From Pseudonocardia sp. MH-G8 (lineage in GTDB: Bacteria > Actinomycetota > Actinomycetes > Mycobacteriales > Pseudonocardiaceae), in assembly GCF_002262885.1 (NCBI RefSeq), contig NZ_NKYF01000014.1, positions 62,001 through 126,000 of the forward strand: 64,000 bases of DNA, given 5' to 3'. Shown here piece after piece: positions 33,216 through 41,878 of this stretch. Every line of letters begins with the position of its first letter. Positions within the stretch are counted from its first letter, which is position 1. The notes beneath the pieces are model-generated. The model saw only the letters and a program-made list of their open reading frames with translations. It made no database searches and had not been told where the DNA came from. Made by a program: the position numbers and the translations under genes.

Positions 33216-34846
33216 GCGGAGGCACGGTCGCCGAGCTCGTCGGGCGCACGCTCGCCGACCTCGGCGTGGGGCACGCGTTCGGGGTGGTCGGCAGTGGCAA
33301 CTTCCACGTCACGAACGCGCTGCGCGCGGCGGGCGTGCCCTACGTGGCGGCGCGGCACGAGGGCGGCGCCGCGACGATGGCCGACGCCTACGCCCGCACG
33401 AGCGGGCGCGTCGGCGTGGTCACCCTGCACCAGGGCTGCGGCCTGACCAACGCGCTGACCGGGATCACCGAGGCCGCGAAGAGCCGCAGCCCGCTGCTCG
33501 TGCTCGCCGCCGACACCGGTGCGGGGGCCGTGCGCTCGAACTTTCACATCGACCAGGACGCGCTGGCGCGTGCGGTGGGCGCGGTCCCCGAGCGGGTGCA
33601 CACCCCGGCCACCGCGCAGGCCGACGTCGTGCGCGCGTACCGCACCGCCGTGGAGCAGCGCCGGACCGTGGTGCTCAACCTGCCCCTGGACGTGCAGGAA
33701 TCCCCCGCGGAGGCCGGGCCGGTGCCCGCGCTGCCGGCGCTCGCGCCGGTACGGCCCGGTACGGCGGCCGTGGACGCGCTCGCCACCCGGATCGCCGCGG
33801 CGCAGCGCCCGGTGTTCGTGGCCGGTCGCGGCGCCCGCGGCGCGCGGGAGGAGCTGCGCGCGCTCGCCGCGGCGTCCGGGGCGCTGCTCGCCACCTCGGC
33901 CGTCGCGGCGGGGCTGTTCGAGGGCGACGAGTGGTCGCTCGGGATCTCCGGCGGCTTCGCCTCGCCGCTGGCCGCCGAGCTGATCTCCGGCGCCGACCTC
34001 GTCGTCGGCTGGGGCTGCGCGCTGAACATGTGGACGATGCGCCACGGCGCGCTCATCGGTCCGGACGCCGCGGTCGTGCAGGTCGACCTGGACGCCGACG
34101 CGATCGGCGCGCACCGCCCCGTCGACCTGGGCGTGCTGGGCGACGTCGCGGCGACCGCGGTGGACGTGCGCGCCGCGCTGGGGGGACAGCGCACCGGCTA
34201 CCGCACGCCGGAGGTGGCCGCCGCGATCGCCGAGCGCGCCCGTTGGCGTACCGAGTCCTACGAGGACCTGACCGGGCCGGACGGCATCGACCCGCGCACG
34301 CTCTCGGCCGCGCTGGACGACCTGCTGCCCGCCGAGCGCACCGTGGCCGTCGACTCCGGCAACTTCATGGGCTACCCGAGCGCCTACCTGCGCGTTCCCG
34401 ACGAGCAGGGCTACTGCCTCACGCAGGGCTTCCAGTCGATCGGGCTCGGGCTGGCCACGGCGATCGGGGCCGCCTGCGCCCGCCCGGACCGGCTCGCCGT
34501 CGCCGCGCTCGGTGACGGCGGCGCCCTGATGGCCGCCGCCGAGCTGGAGACGGTGGTGCGGCTCGGGCTGGCGATGGTCGTGGTCGTCTACGACGACCGC
34601 GCCTACGGCGCCGAGGTGCACCACTTCGAGGGCGGGGACCACGCCACCGTGGTCTTCCCGGACACCGACATCGCCGCCATCGGCCGCGGCTACGGCTTCG
34701 AGGCCGTCACCGTGAACGCGCCCGCCGACCTCGAGGGGGTGTCGCGCTGGCTGGCCGGCCCGCGCACGAACCCGCTGCTGGTGCACGCCCGCGTCGCCTC
34801 CGACGGCGGCGCATGGTGGCTGGCGGAGGCGTTCCGCGGCCACTGA
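33212..34846 (+). CDS. Thiamine diphosphate-dependent enzyme (decarboxylase/acetolactate-synthase-like)
   Basis: The 544-residue protein has the three-domain fold of acetolactate synthase and benzoylformate decarboxylase. The cofactor-activating Glu is in RHEGGAATMADAYA (Glu50). The ThDP motif starts at GDG (434-436) and ends YDDRAYG, with Asp461-Asp462 where Asn ligands usually stand. A 2-oxo acid decarboxylase or carboligase is likely. The GTG overlaps the cyclase stop, so the two act together. No biosynthetic ilv genes are nearby, making branched-chain synthesis unlikely. Confidence 0.82.
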   Translation: MSGGTVAELVGRTLADLGVGHAFGVVGSGNFHVTNALRAAGVPYVAARHEGGAATMADAYARTSGRVGVVTLHQGCGLTNALTGITEAAKSRSPLLVLAADTGAGAVRSNFHIDQDALARAVGAVPERVHTPATAQADVVRAYRTAVEQRRTVVLNLPLDVQESPAEAGPVPALPALAPVRPGTAAVDALATRIAAAQRPVFVAGRGARGAREELRALAAASGALLATSAVAAGLFEGDEWSLGISGGFASPLAAELISGADLVVGWGCALNMWTMRHGALIGPDAAVVQVDLDADAIGAHRPVDLGVLGDVAATAVDVRAALGGQRTGYRTPEVAAAIAERARWRTESYEDLTGPDGIDPRTLSAALDDLLPAERTVAVDSGNFMGYPSAYLRVPDEQGYCLTQGFQSIGLGLATAIGAACARPDRLAVAALGDGGALMAAAELETVVRLGLAMVVVVYDDRAYGAEVHHFEGGDHATVVFPDTDIAAIGRGYGFEAVTVNAPADLEGVSRWLAGPRTNPLLVHARVASDGGAWWLAEAFRGH

Positions 34847-34868
34847 GGACCGCGACCGATGCTCGCGA

Positions 34869-35300
34869 TCATGCGGTGGCGGCCGCTGCGGCGATCTCCG
34901 CGGTGTCCCAGTAGAACGGCCACACCTCGGTGATCCGGCCGTCCACGACCCGGACGGACTGCAGGATCGGGAACTCCAGCTCCCTCCCGGACCCACGGAC
35001 GGTGGCGCGCACCTGCGTGCGCACCACGACCACGTCGCCCGCGGGGTGGAACTCCTGCTCCAACATCGTGAACGACTCCCACGCCGCGCTCATCGCGACG
35101 AAGAACCGCTCCATCCCGTCGTGGCCGCGCCAGGTACCGCCGAAGGGCAGTCCCGCGGCCTGGTGCAGCACCACGTCAGGGGCGAAGAACGGGGCGAGCG
35201 GGGCGAAACTCGCGCTCCCCGGCCCGCCGGCGTCGAGGTACTGCTGTTCGGCGGCGTACATGCCCTTGAGCACGGTCAGGGCATCAGTCGTGGTCGTCAC
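34869..35300 (-). CDS. SnoaL-like / NTF2-fold protein
   Basis: The 143-residue protein shows the NTF2-like pattern: a first helix (LTVLKGMYAAEQQYL), FFAPDVVLHQAAGLPFGGTWRGHDG, and EVWPFYWDTAEI near the end. GTG 35300 gives the expected length. Members range from ketosteroid isomerases to polyketide cyclases, so the reaction cannot be assigned. It converges with the ThDP gene, leaving 22 bases. Confidence 0.72.
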   Translation of the reverse strand: MTTTTDALTVLKGMYAAEQQYLDAGGPGSASFAPLAPFFAPDVVLHQAAGLPFGGTWRGHDGMERFFVAMSAAWESFTMLEQEFHPAGDVVVVRTQVRATVRGSGRELEFPILQSVRVVDGRITEVWPFYWDTAEIAAAAATA

Positions 35301-35388
35301 CCGGTCATCGTGCGTGTCGGCGACGGTCGGGTGCTGGCGGTGATCGGACGCGCAGTCGACCACGTCCGCCGGTGCGGCGGGCTGCGCC

Positions 35389-37302
35389 CTACGAGCGGCG
35401 CCGGGCCCGGAGGGCGAGGACGATACCCACGACCACGAGCGCGATCGCGGCGCCGGCGATCGCCCAGACGGCCGGGGCGACCGACGTGGTGGTCGCGGCC
35501 GCGTCCGGGGCGGCCACGGCGTCGGGCGCCGCTGCGCCGTCCGGCTCCGCAGCGGGGGCCCGCCCGCCGCCGAAGGTCGCCGTCCCGTCGGCGTAGCGCG
35601 GACCGGGCTCGGGGGAGCCGGTCACGGACAGGTCGATCTGGATCGGCACCGGGGCCGCACCGCGGCCGCCGACCGTCGCACCGAGGTGGACGGCGATCGT
35701 GTACCAGCCGGGAAGGCTCTGGGGCCGGACCGCGACGACGTCGGCATCGCGGTTGCCGTACCGCACCGGGACGGTGGCGAGGGCCGGGTCGTTGGAGGGC
35801 AGCACCTGGCTGGTGCCGGTGTAGGACGTGAAGCCCGACTCGATCTCCTCGCGGGTGGGTGTGTAGAGGTGGGTCTCGACCGCCGAGATGTTGTCCACCC
35901 CGCGGCCCGGGGTCTCACCGAAGCGGACGCGGTAGGCCAGTCCCTGCCCCCAGTCCAGCCGGACGCGGTAGAAGACGAACTCGGCGCGCTGCAGCGTGTC
36001 GGTGTAGCTGCCGGAGCCCTCCAGCGTGCCGGCCACGTTGAACGAGCCGCCGCCGGTGACCGCGCGGGGCGGCGACGTCGACTCGGTGAGCTCGGCCTCG
36101 GGCAGCACCGCGACGGGCCCGCCGTCGACGACGCCGGGTTCGACACCCACCAGCAGCTCGACGGGCAGGCGCTCCGGGACCCCGGCCGACACCCGCGTCC
36201 ACTCCAGGGCGAAGGTGTAGCGGCCCGCGCCCTTGCACCGGTCGCCGGACGCGCTGCCCGTGTCCTCCTCGGTGGCGCCGTCCCACGTGGTGGACACGGT
36301 GAGCGCGGCGCCGTCGCTCGAGTTGTTGGTCTGCGCGCTCTCGAACTCGTTGCAGTCGTCGTCCGCCTCCCCGTAGGTGCGCAACTGCAGGCCGTTGAAG
36401 TCGTCGAGCACGTTGATGCCCGACAGGCGCGGGAAGGAGACGGTGGCGCTGAAGTACGCCGTGGCGCCCTGCGGCACGTCCACCGCGTAGTAGCGCTTCT
36501 CCTTCTGGCCGATCGTGTCCAGGTGCTGGCCGGGAGCCGCCATCGGCGCGGTGGCCGGGGTCGCGGTGCCGGTGATCGGCGTGCCGGCCGGTTCGTAGTT
36601 GCGCAGCGCCGCCGATGTGACCCGGGGCAGCACCCGGTGCAGCGCGTCGGCGTCGGGCGCGTCGGTGTAGGTGCCCCCGGTCTCCTGCGCGATGCAGGAC
36701 AGCTGCTCACGGGCCGGGGCGTCGACGCCGAACCCGACGGCGTGGACGACGAGGTCCACGCCCTGCCCGGCGAGGGTGCGCACGACCTCGCACGGCTCCG
36801 GCGGCGCGCAGGTGTCCTCACCGTCGGAGACGAGGACGACCGAGCGGGGCCCCTCCTGCGGCAGCTGCTCCGCCGCCACCTGCAGCGAACGGCCGATCGG
36901 CGTGTACCCGCGCGGCGTGAGAGCGTCCACCGCCGCGCGCATGCCCGCCTTGTCGATCGGGTCCGGCTGCTGCAGCACCTCGACGTCCTGGCAGCCCCGG
37001 TCGCGTTCGGCGTCCGAGTTGCCGGTCTGCGTGCCGTACGCGGCGAGGCCGACCGGCGCACCGTCCGGCGCGGCGTCCACGAGCGCGTTCACCGCGCGTT
37101 TCGCAGCGTCGATCTTGGTGCCGCCCGCCGGGTCCGCGCCGGTCATCGAGCCGGAGGCGTCGAGGACGAGCATGGTCGGCGCCAGCTCGAGGCGGTCGGG
37201 TCCTTCCTGCCCGTGCGCGGTGGGAGCGGCCGGCAGTACGCACAGGACGGCGAACAGCGCGACGAGGGCGGCGATGCTCGACGTCGACCTTGCAGCGATC
37301 AC
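35389..37302 (-). CDS. Exported VWA-domain protein with C-terminal membrane anchor
   Basis: A signal peptide (SSIAALVALFAVLCVLPAAPTAHG) leads to a von Willebrand factor A domain with the MIDAS motif DASGSM and VVLVSDGEDTC. A beta-rich middle region of about 350 residues is followed by an Ala/Pro/Asp-rich linker and one transmembrane helix (VWAIAGAAIALVVVGIVLAL) ending in Arg residues. The protein would stand outside the membrane and bind a metal-dependent partner. GTG 37302 is used. A 62-bp palindrome lies upstream, ending the neighbouring mannosidase transcript. Confidence 0.8.
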   Translation of the reverse strand: MIAARSTSSIAALVALFAVLCVLPAAPTAHGQEGPDRLELAPTMLVLDASGSMTGADPAGGTKIDAAKRAVNALVDAAPDGAPVGLAAYGTQTGNSDAERDRGCQDVEVLQQPDPIDKAGMRAAVDALTPRGYTPIGRSLQVAAEQLPQEGPRSVVLVSDGEDTCAPPEPCEVVRTLAGQGVDLVVHAVGFGVDAPAREQLSCIAQETGGTYTDAPDADALHRVLPRVTSAALRNYEPAGTPITGTATPATAPMAAPGQHLDTIGQKEKRYYAVDVPQGATAYFSATVSFPRLSGINVLDDFNGLQLRTYGEADDDCNEFESAQTNNSSDGAALTVSTTWDGATEEDTGSASGDRCKGAGRYTFALEWTRVSAGVPERLPVELLVGVEPGVVDGGPVAVLPEAELTESTSPPRAVTGGGSFNVAGTLEGSGSYTDTLQRAEFVFYRVRLDWGQGLAYRVRFGETPGRGVDNISAVETHLYTPTREEIESGFTSYTGTSQVLPSNDPALATVPVRYGNRDADVVAVRPQSLPGWYTIAVHLGATVGGRGAAPVPIQIDLSVTGSPEPGPRYADGTATFGGGRAPAAEPDGAAAPDAVAAPDAAATTTSVAPAVWAIAGAAIALVVVGIVLALRARRRS

Positions 37303-37363
37303 GGGGGGACACTCTTCCACCCGCGGTGACCACTCCCTCCGTCGACCATCACCCGATGGAGCT

Positions 37364-37425
37364 ACCGCTGGGTATCGGTTGCCCATTGTCGTGATCACAG
37401 CAATGGGCAACCGATACCGACGATC
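37364..37425. repeat. 62-bp palindromic repeat, copy 2
   Basis: The core GGTATCGGTTGCCCATTG (37371-37388) pairs exactly with CAATGGGCAACCGATACC (37401-37418), and GTGATCAC is the centre. The outer GATC arms are not conserved here. The element begins eight bases beyond the GH38 stop codon. Confidence 0.75.
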
Positions 37426-37432
37426 TTGCAGG

Positions 37433-40400
37433 TCAGCTCCGGCGGTAGCGCAGCGTGGCGATCCGGAACGGGCGCAGGTCCAGTCGCGTGCCGTCGGCCG
37501 ACAGGCTCGCCGCTTCTGCCAGCGGGCGCTCCAGCAGGTCGGTCTCGACCACCCCCGTGTGCTCGAAGCCCGCTGTCACCCGCGCGGACGCACGGCCGCC
37601 GTGCGCCTCGTAGAGCCGCACGACCACATCGCCGCTGCCGTCCTCGGCGAGCTTGACGGCCTCGACGACGACGGCGGGGGAGTCCACCGACACCAGCGGG
37701 GCGATCTCCGCCGTGCCGGGCACGGTGCGCAGCGGCAGGTTCACCCGGTAGCCCTCCGCCACCGCGTCCGCGATCGTGGCGCCCGCCCGCAGCGACACGC
37801 GCAGCCGGTGCTCGCCCTGGTCGGCCTCGGGGTCCGGGAACACCGGCGCGCGCAGCAGCGACAGCCGCACGACGGTGGTGGTCCCGCCGTCCGCGCGGGT
37901 GGAGCGGCCGACATCGTGGCCGTAGGTGGCGTCGTTGGCCACGGCCACCCCGTAGCCGGGCTCGCCCACGTGCACCCAGCGGTGCGCCACGGTCTCGAAC
38001 CGTGCCGCGTCCCACGAGGTGTTGGTGTGGATCGGGCGGTGCAGGTGCCCGAACTGGATCTCCGAGCTGGCCCGCTCGGCGTGCACGTCGAGCGGGAAGG
38101 CGAGCTTGAGCAGCTTCTGCCGCTCGTGCCAGTCGACGTGGGTGTCGATGTCGATCGACGCGGAACCGGCGTCGAGCGACACGACCTGCGTGATCGTCGA
38201 CGCGCCGAGCTTGCGCACGATCCGCACGGCGGCGTGCTGCGGCCCGCGCTCGACGACCGCCAGCTCCGCGACCTCGGTGAGGTCGCGGCCGTGGCGGCGG
38301 TAGTGCTCGTCGATGTCCCAGGCGTCCCACTTCGTGGGGGTGTCGCGGTGCAGCTGCAGCAGGTTGGCCGCCGCGCCGGGCGGCACGATCTCGCGGTCGG
38401 CGCCGAGGTCGCGCACCGACGTGAGCAGGCCGCGATCGTCGACGACGGCGCGGACCTGCGCGTTCTCCAGCACCGTGGCGCCCGCGGCCTCGGAGACGCG
38501 GACCTCGTCGGCCGGGGCGGCACTCGCCCCACCGCCGAGCGCGGGAACGCCGTGCCGCGCGTACGGGCCCGCGTTCACCGCGACCTCGCCTGCGCCGTCA
38601 CCGGCCAGCGCCGCGAGCGAGCGCGCGATGACGCCCTCCAGCTCCTCGGCGACGCGTCCGTAGTTGCGCTCGGCCTCCTGGTGCACCCAGGCGATCGAGG
38701 TGCCGGGCAGGATGTCGTGGAACTGCTGCAGAAGCACGGTGTGCCAGCAGCGCTGGAGCACGTCGGCCGGGTAGGCGAGCCCGGCCCGGACGGCGGCGGT
38801 GGCGGCCCACAGCTCGGCCTCGCGCAGCAGGTGCTCGCTGCGCCGGTTGCCGCGCTTGGTGCGCGCCTGCGAGGTGTAGGTGCCGCGGTGGAACTCCAGG
38901 TACAGCTCGCCCGACCAGATCGGCGGGCGCGGGTACTCGGTCTCGGCGGTGGAGAAGAACTCTGCGGGCGTGGTGACCCGCACCGACGGCGAGCCCTCGA
39001 GCGACCTCGTCCGCGCCGCCGCGGCCAGCATCTCCCGGGTCGGCCCGCCGCCGCCGTCGCCCCAGCCGAACGGCACGAGCGAGGTGTTGGCGCGTCCCTT
39101 CTCCGCGTACTGGCGCTGCGCGCGGTGCAGCTCGTGCTGCGAGAGCTCCGAGTTGTAGGTGTCGACGGGCGGGAAGTGGGTGAAGATCTGGGTGCCGTCG
39201 ATGCCCTCCCAGCGGAACGTGTGGTGGGGCATCACGTTCGTCTCGTTCCACGAGATCTTCTGCGTGAGGAACCAGCGGGAACCGGCTGCCTTGATCAGCT
39301 GCGGCAGGGCGGCCGAGTAGCCGAACGAGTCGGGGAGCCACACCTCCTCCGGCTCGACCCCCAGCTGCTCGATGAAGAACCGCTTGCCGGCCACGAACTG
39401 GCGGGCGAGCGCCTCGCCGCCGGGCATGTTGGTGTCCGACTCCACCCACATACCGCCGACCGGCACGAACCGGCCCTCGGCCACGCGCTGCTTGACGCGC
39501 TCGAACAGCTCCGGCTGGTGTTCCTGCAGCCACGCGTACTGCTGGGCCGAGGACGCGGCGAAGACGAACTCGTCGTCGACGTCCATCAGGTCCAGCACGT
39601 TGGCGAAGGTGCGGGCCACCTTGCGGACGGTCTCGCGCACCGGCCACAGCCAGGCCGAGTCGATGTGGGCGTGCCCGACCGCGTGCAGGCGGTGCGCGCT
39701 GGGCCAGGCGGGGGAGGCCAGCACGACGGCCAGCTCGGCCCGGCCGGCGGCCGCGGTACCGGTCACGTCCTCGGGGTCGACGGCGTCGACGGCCCGTTCC
39801 AGCGCGCGCAGCACCTCGGCGCGCCGCGGCAGGTCCGCGGGCAGTTCGGCGACGAGGCCGGAGAGGGTCCAGAAGTCCTGGTTCAGCTCCCAGACCACCG
39901 TGTCGAGCAGCGCGATGTCGGCGCTCTCGAACCGGTAGATCGGGTCCTCCCCCGCGGTGGCGAGGTCGCCCATCGGGGTGGGCGCGTAGGTCCAGTTCTT
40001 GGCGACGCCCGGGTTGGACGCGGCCTCGACGTACAGGTCGACGGCCGAGCCCGCCCCACCGGCCAGCGGCACGTGGGAGTTCAGCGGCTCGACGGCCGCC
40101 ACCACGTGCCCGTCGGGGGTGTAGGCGAGCCCCTCGGACTGGAAGCCGGGCTGCGCGCCGGCGAACCCGAGGTCGAGGACGAGTTCGGGGCGGGTGCCGG
40201 GGGCGGTCCAGCCGGCCGGCACGGTGCCGGTGACGCGGAACCACACCGTGCCCCATGGCCGTCCCCACGGCGAGCCGACGGCGAACGGCGTGAACTCCTG
40301 CCGCACCGCCTCGGCGAACGGCACCGGTTCGCCGGGCGCCGTCCAGGCCGTGACCTCGACCGGGACGCGCTCCCGGTACAGGGCGGGGTGGAGCCGTTCG

Positions 40401-40450
40401 CGGACGAACCGCGCGACCCGTTGGAGGACCAGGTTCGAGTCGTCATGCAC
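37433..40450 (-). CDS. Alpha-mannosidase, glycoside hydrolase family 38
   Basis: The 1005-residue enzyme has the GH38 motifs: HAVGHAHIDSAWLWP (zinc ligands), GGMWVESDTNMPGGEAL, and WLPDSFGYSAALPQ, whose Asp is the nucleophile. VLLQQFHDILPGTSIAWVH belongs to the following alpha-helical domain. No signal peptide is seen, so it acts in the cytoplasm on imported mannosides. An AT-rich palindrome at 40453-40475 directly precedes the ATG, indicating a local sugar-responsive repressor. Confidence 0.93.
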   Translation of the reverse strand: MHDDSNLVLQRVARFVRERLHPALYRERVPVEVTAWTAPGEPVPFAEAVRQEFTPFAVGSPWGRPWGTVWFRVTGTVPAGWTAPGTRPELVLDLGFAGAQPGFQSEGLAYTPDGHVVAAVEPLNSHVPLAGGAGSAVDLYVEAASNPGVAKNWTYAPTPMGDLATAGEDPIYRFESADIALLDTVVWELNQDFWTLSGLVAELPADLPRRAEVLRALERAVDAVDPEDVTGTAAAGRAELAVVLASPAWPSAHRLHAVGHAHIDSAWLWPVRETVRKVARTFANVLDLMDVDDEFVFAASSAQQYAWLQEHQPELFERVKQRVAEGRFVPVGGMWVESDTNMPGGEALARQFVAGKRFFIEQLGVEPEEVWLPDSFGYSAALPQLIKAAGSRWFLTQKISWNETNVMPHHTFRWEGIDGTQIFTHFPPVDTYNSELSQHELHRAQRQYAEKGRANTSLVPFGWGDGGGGPTREMLAAAARTRSLEGSPSVRVTTPAEFFSTAETEYPRPPIWSGELYLEFHRGTYTSQARTKRGNRRSEHLLREAELWAATAAVRAGLAYPADVLQRCWHTVLLQQFHDILPGTSIAWVHQEAERNYGRVAEELEGVIARSLAALAGDGAGEVAVNAGPYARHGVPALGGGASAAPADEVRVSEAAGATVLENAQVRAVVDDRGLLTSVRDLGADREIVPPGAAANLLQLHRDTPTKWDAWDIDEHYRRHGRDLTEVAELAVVERGPQHAAVRIVRKLGASTITQVVSLDAGSASIDIDTHVDWHERQKLLKLAFPLDVHAERASSEIQFGHLHRPIHTNTSWDAARFETVAHRWVHVGEPGYGVAVANDATYGHDVGRSTRADGGTTTVVRLSLLRAPVFPDPEADQGEHRLRVSLRAGATIADAVAEGYRVNLPLRTVPGTAEIAPLVSVDSPAVVVEAVKLAEDGSGDVVVRLYEAHGGRASARVTAGFEHTGVVETDLLERPLAEAASLSADGTRLDLRPFRIATLRYRRS

Positions 40451-40452
40451 GT

Positions 40453-40475
40453 TTTAATCCAATCGGTGGACTAAA
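40453..40475. promoter_or_regulatory. Operator candidate of the GH38 gene
   Basis: TTTAATCCA (40453-40461) and TGGACTAAA (40467-40475) form an inverted repeat with one mismatch and a five-base centre, ending two bases before the GH38 ATG. AT-rich symmetric sites of this type are typical of ROK or LacI sugar repressors. Confidence 0.55.
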
Positions 40476-40579
40476 TGCTCTGTCAAGGGTGTGGCCCGAA
40501 ACGGGCGGCGTGCTGTCGGGGGGAGGCGGTAGCATCGAGGGGTCCCACCAGCAGAGACAGGAAGCAGGCGGCACACCCC

Positions 40580-41638
40580 TTGACCCATCCGGATCCCGTC
40601 CAGTCCCGCATGGCCGTTCCGGACGCCGCTCTGCTCGCGCTGCTGGGTTCGCGCGACGAGAGCCTGCGCACCGCGGAGGACATGCTCGAGGCCGACGTCC
40701 ACGTGCGCGGCAACGAGCTCACCCTCACCGGCGCCCCGGCTGACGTGGCCTTCGCCGAGCGCGTGTTCACCGAGCTGATCATGCTCGCCGAGCGCGGCCA
40801 GCAGGTGTCCAGCGACGCCGTGCGGCGCACCGTCGAGATGCTCGGCGACGGCGAGGCCGACGAGCGCGCCCGCATCGGGGAGTCTCCGGCCGAGGTGCTC
40901 TCGCTCGACATCCTGTCGCGGCGCGGCAAGACCATCCGCCCGAAGACCCTCAACCAGAAGCGCTACGTCGACGCGATCGACGCGCACACCATCGTCTTCG
41001 GGATCGGGCCCGCCGGCACCGGCAAGACCTACCTCGCCATGGCCAAGGCCGTGCAGGCGCTGCAGGCGAAGATGGTCAACCGCATCATCCTCACGCGCCC
41101 GGCCGTCGAGGCGGGGGAGCGGCTGGGCTACCTGCCCGGCACGCTCTTCGAGAAGATCGACCCCTACCTGCGGCCGTTGTACGACGCGCTGCACGACATG
41201 ATCGACCCGGAGTCGATCCCGAAGCTGATCTCCGCGGGAACGATCGAGATCGCGCCGCTGGCGTACATGCGCGGCAGGACGTTGAATGATGCGTTCATCA
41301 TCCTCGACGAGGCCCAGAACACCACGCCCGAGCAGATGAAGATGTTCCTCACCCGCCTCGGCTTCGGCTCGAAGATCGTGGTGACCGGTGACATCACGCA
41401 GGTCGACCTGCCCGGCGGTACCCGCTCGGGGCTCAACGTCGTGCGCGACATCCTCGGCGGGGTCGACGACGTGCACTTCTCCCAGCTGTCGAGCAGTGAT
41501 GTGGTGCGCCACCGCCTGGTGGCCGACATCGTCGACGCCTACGCCCGCTGGGACGCCGACAACGAGCGGCCCAACCTGAGGTCGGCGGCGCCGCGCAACG
41601 GCCCGCCGCAGGACCAGCGGCGCCGCAGCCGCCGCTGA
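40580..41638 (+). CDS. phoH: PhoH-like ATPase
   Basis: The protein has an N-terminal KH-like part ([24 protein letters not shown]), Walker [15 protein letters not shown], and Walker [11 protein letters not shown]. PhoH proteins are ATPases/helicases tied to RNA metabolism and often precede ybeY. The start is uncertain: TTG 40580 or ATG 40610. A TAGCAT -10 at 40530-40535 fits either. Here the partner ybeY is displaced by an inverted alditol-oxidase gene. Confidence 0.92.
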   Translation: MTHPDPVQSRMAVPDAALLALLGSRDESLRTAEDMLEADVHVRGNELTLTGAPADVAFAERVFTELIMLAERGQQVSSDAVRRTVEMLGDGEADERARIGESPAEVLSLDILSRRGKTIRPKTLNQKRYVDAIDAHTIVFGIGPAGTGKTYLAMAKAVQALQAKMVNRIILTRPAVEAGERLGYLPGTLFEKIDPYLRPLYDALHDMIDPESIPKLISAGTIEIAPLAYMRGRTLNDAFIILDEAQNTTPEQMKMFLTRLGFGSKIVVTGDITQVDLPGGTRSGLNVVRDILGGVDDVHFSQLSSSDVVRHRLVADIVDAYARWDADNERPNLRSAAPRNGPPQDQRRRSRR

Positions 41639-41686
41639 GCGGGCTGATCCTTCCGAGAAGCACAGGAGCGCCGCCGACACGACGCT

Positions 41687-41782
41687 GACGTGCGCCCCGC
41701 GGCGATCACCGACACGTGATCGCGGCGAGGCGTGCGCCAGTGCGGTGATCGGCGCCGGAACGTACGTCTCGGACCGATCACC
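41687..41782. repeat. GATCAC-rich hairpins after phoH
   Basis: Two inverted repeats fill the gap 41639-41878 between convergent genes. One has arms around GCGATCAC/GTGATCGC (41687-41738, 18 of 23 pairs, loop CGACAC). The other is GGTGATCGG/CCGATCACC (41744-41752 and 41774-41782). Further GATCAC copies follow at about 41790 and 41848. They probably end transcription from both sides. Confidence 0.5.
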
Positions 41783-41878
41783 CGGCCCTGATCACCCCGA
41801 CAAGTACGCCACCGTCGAAGCACCCGCACCCAGGTGCTGATCAGATCGATCACCGCGGACCGGTTCGGGAACGAACGG

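Noticed and set aside
36671-40474. A 1267-codon plus-strand frame opposite the GH38 gene
   Set aside because: The GH38 enzyme on the minus strand has all catalytic motifs. The opposite frame is compositionally biased antisense.
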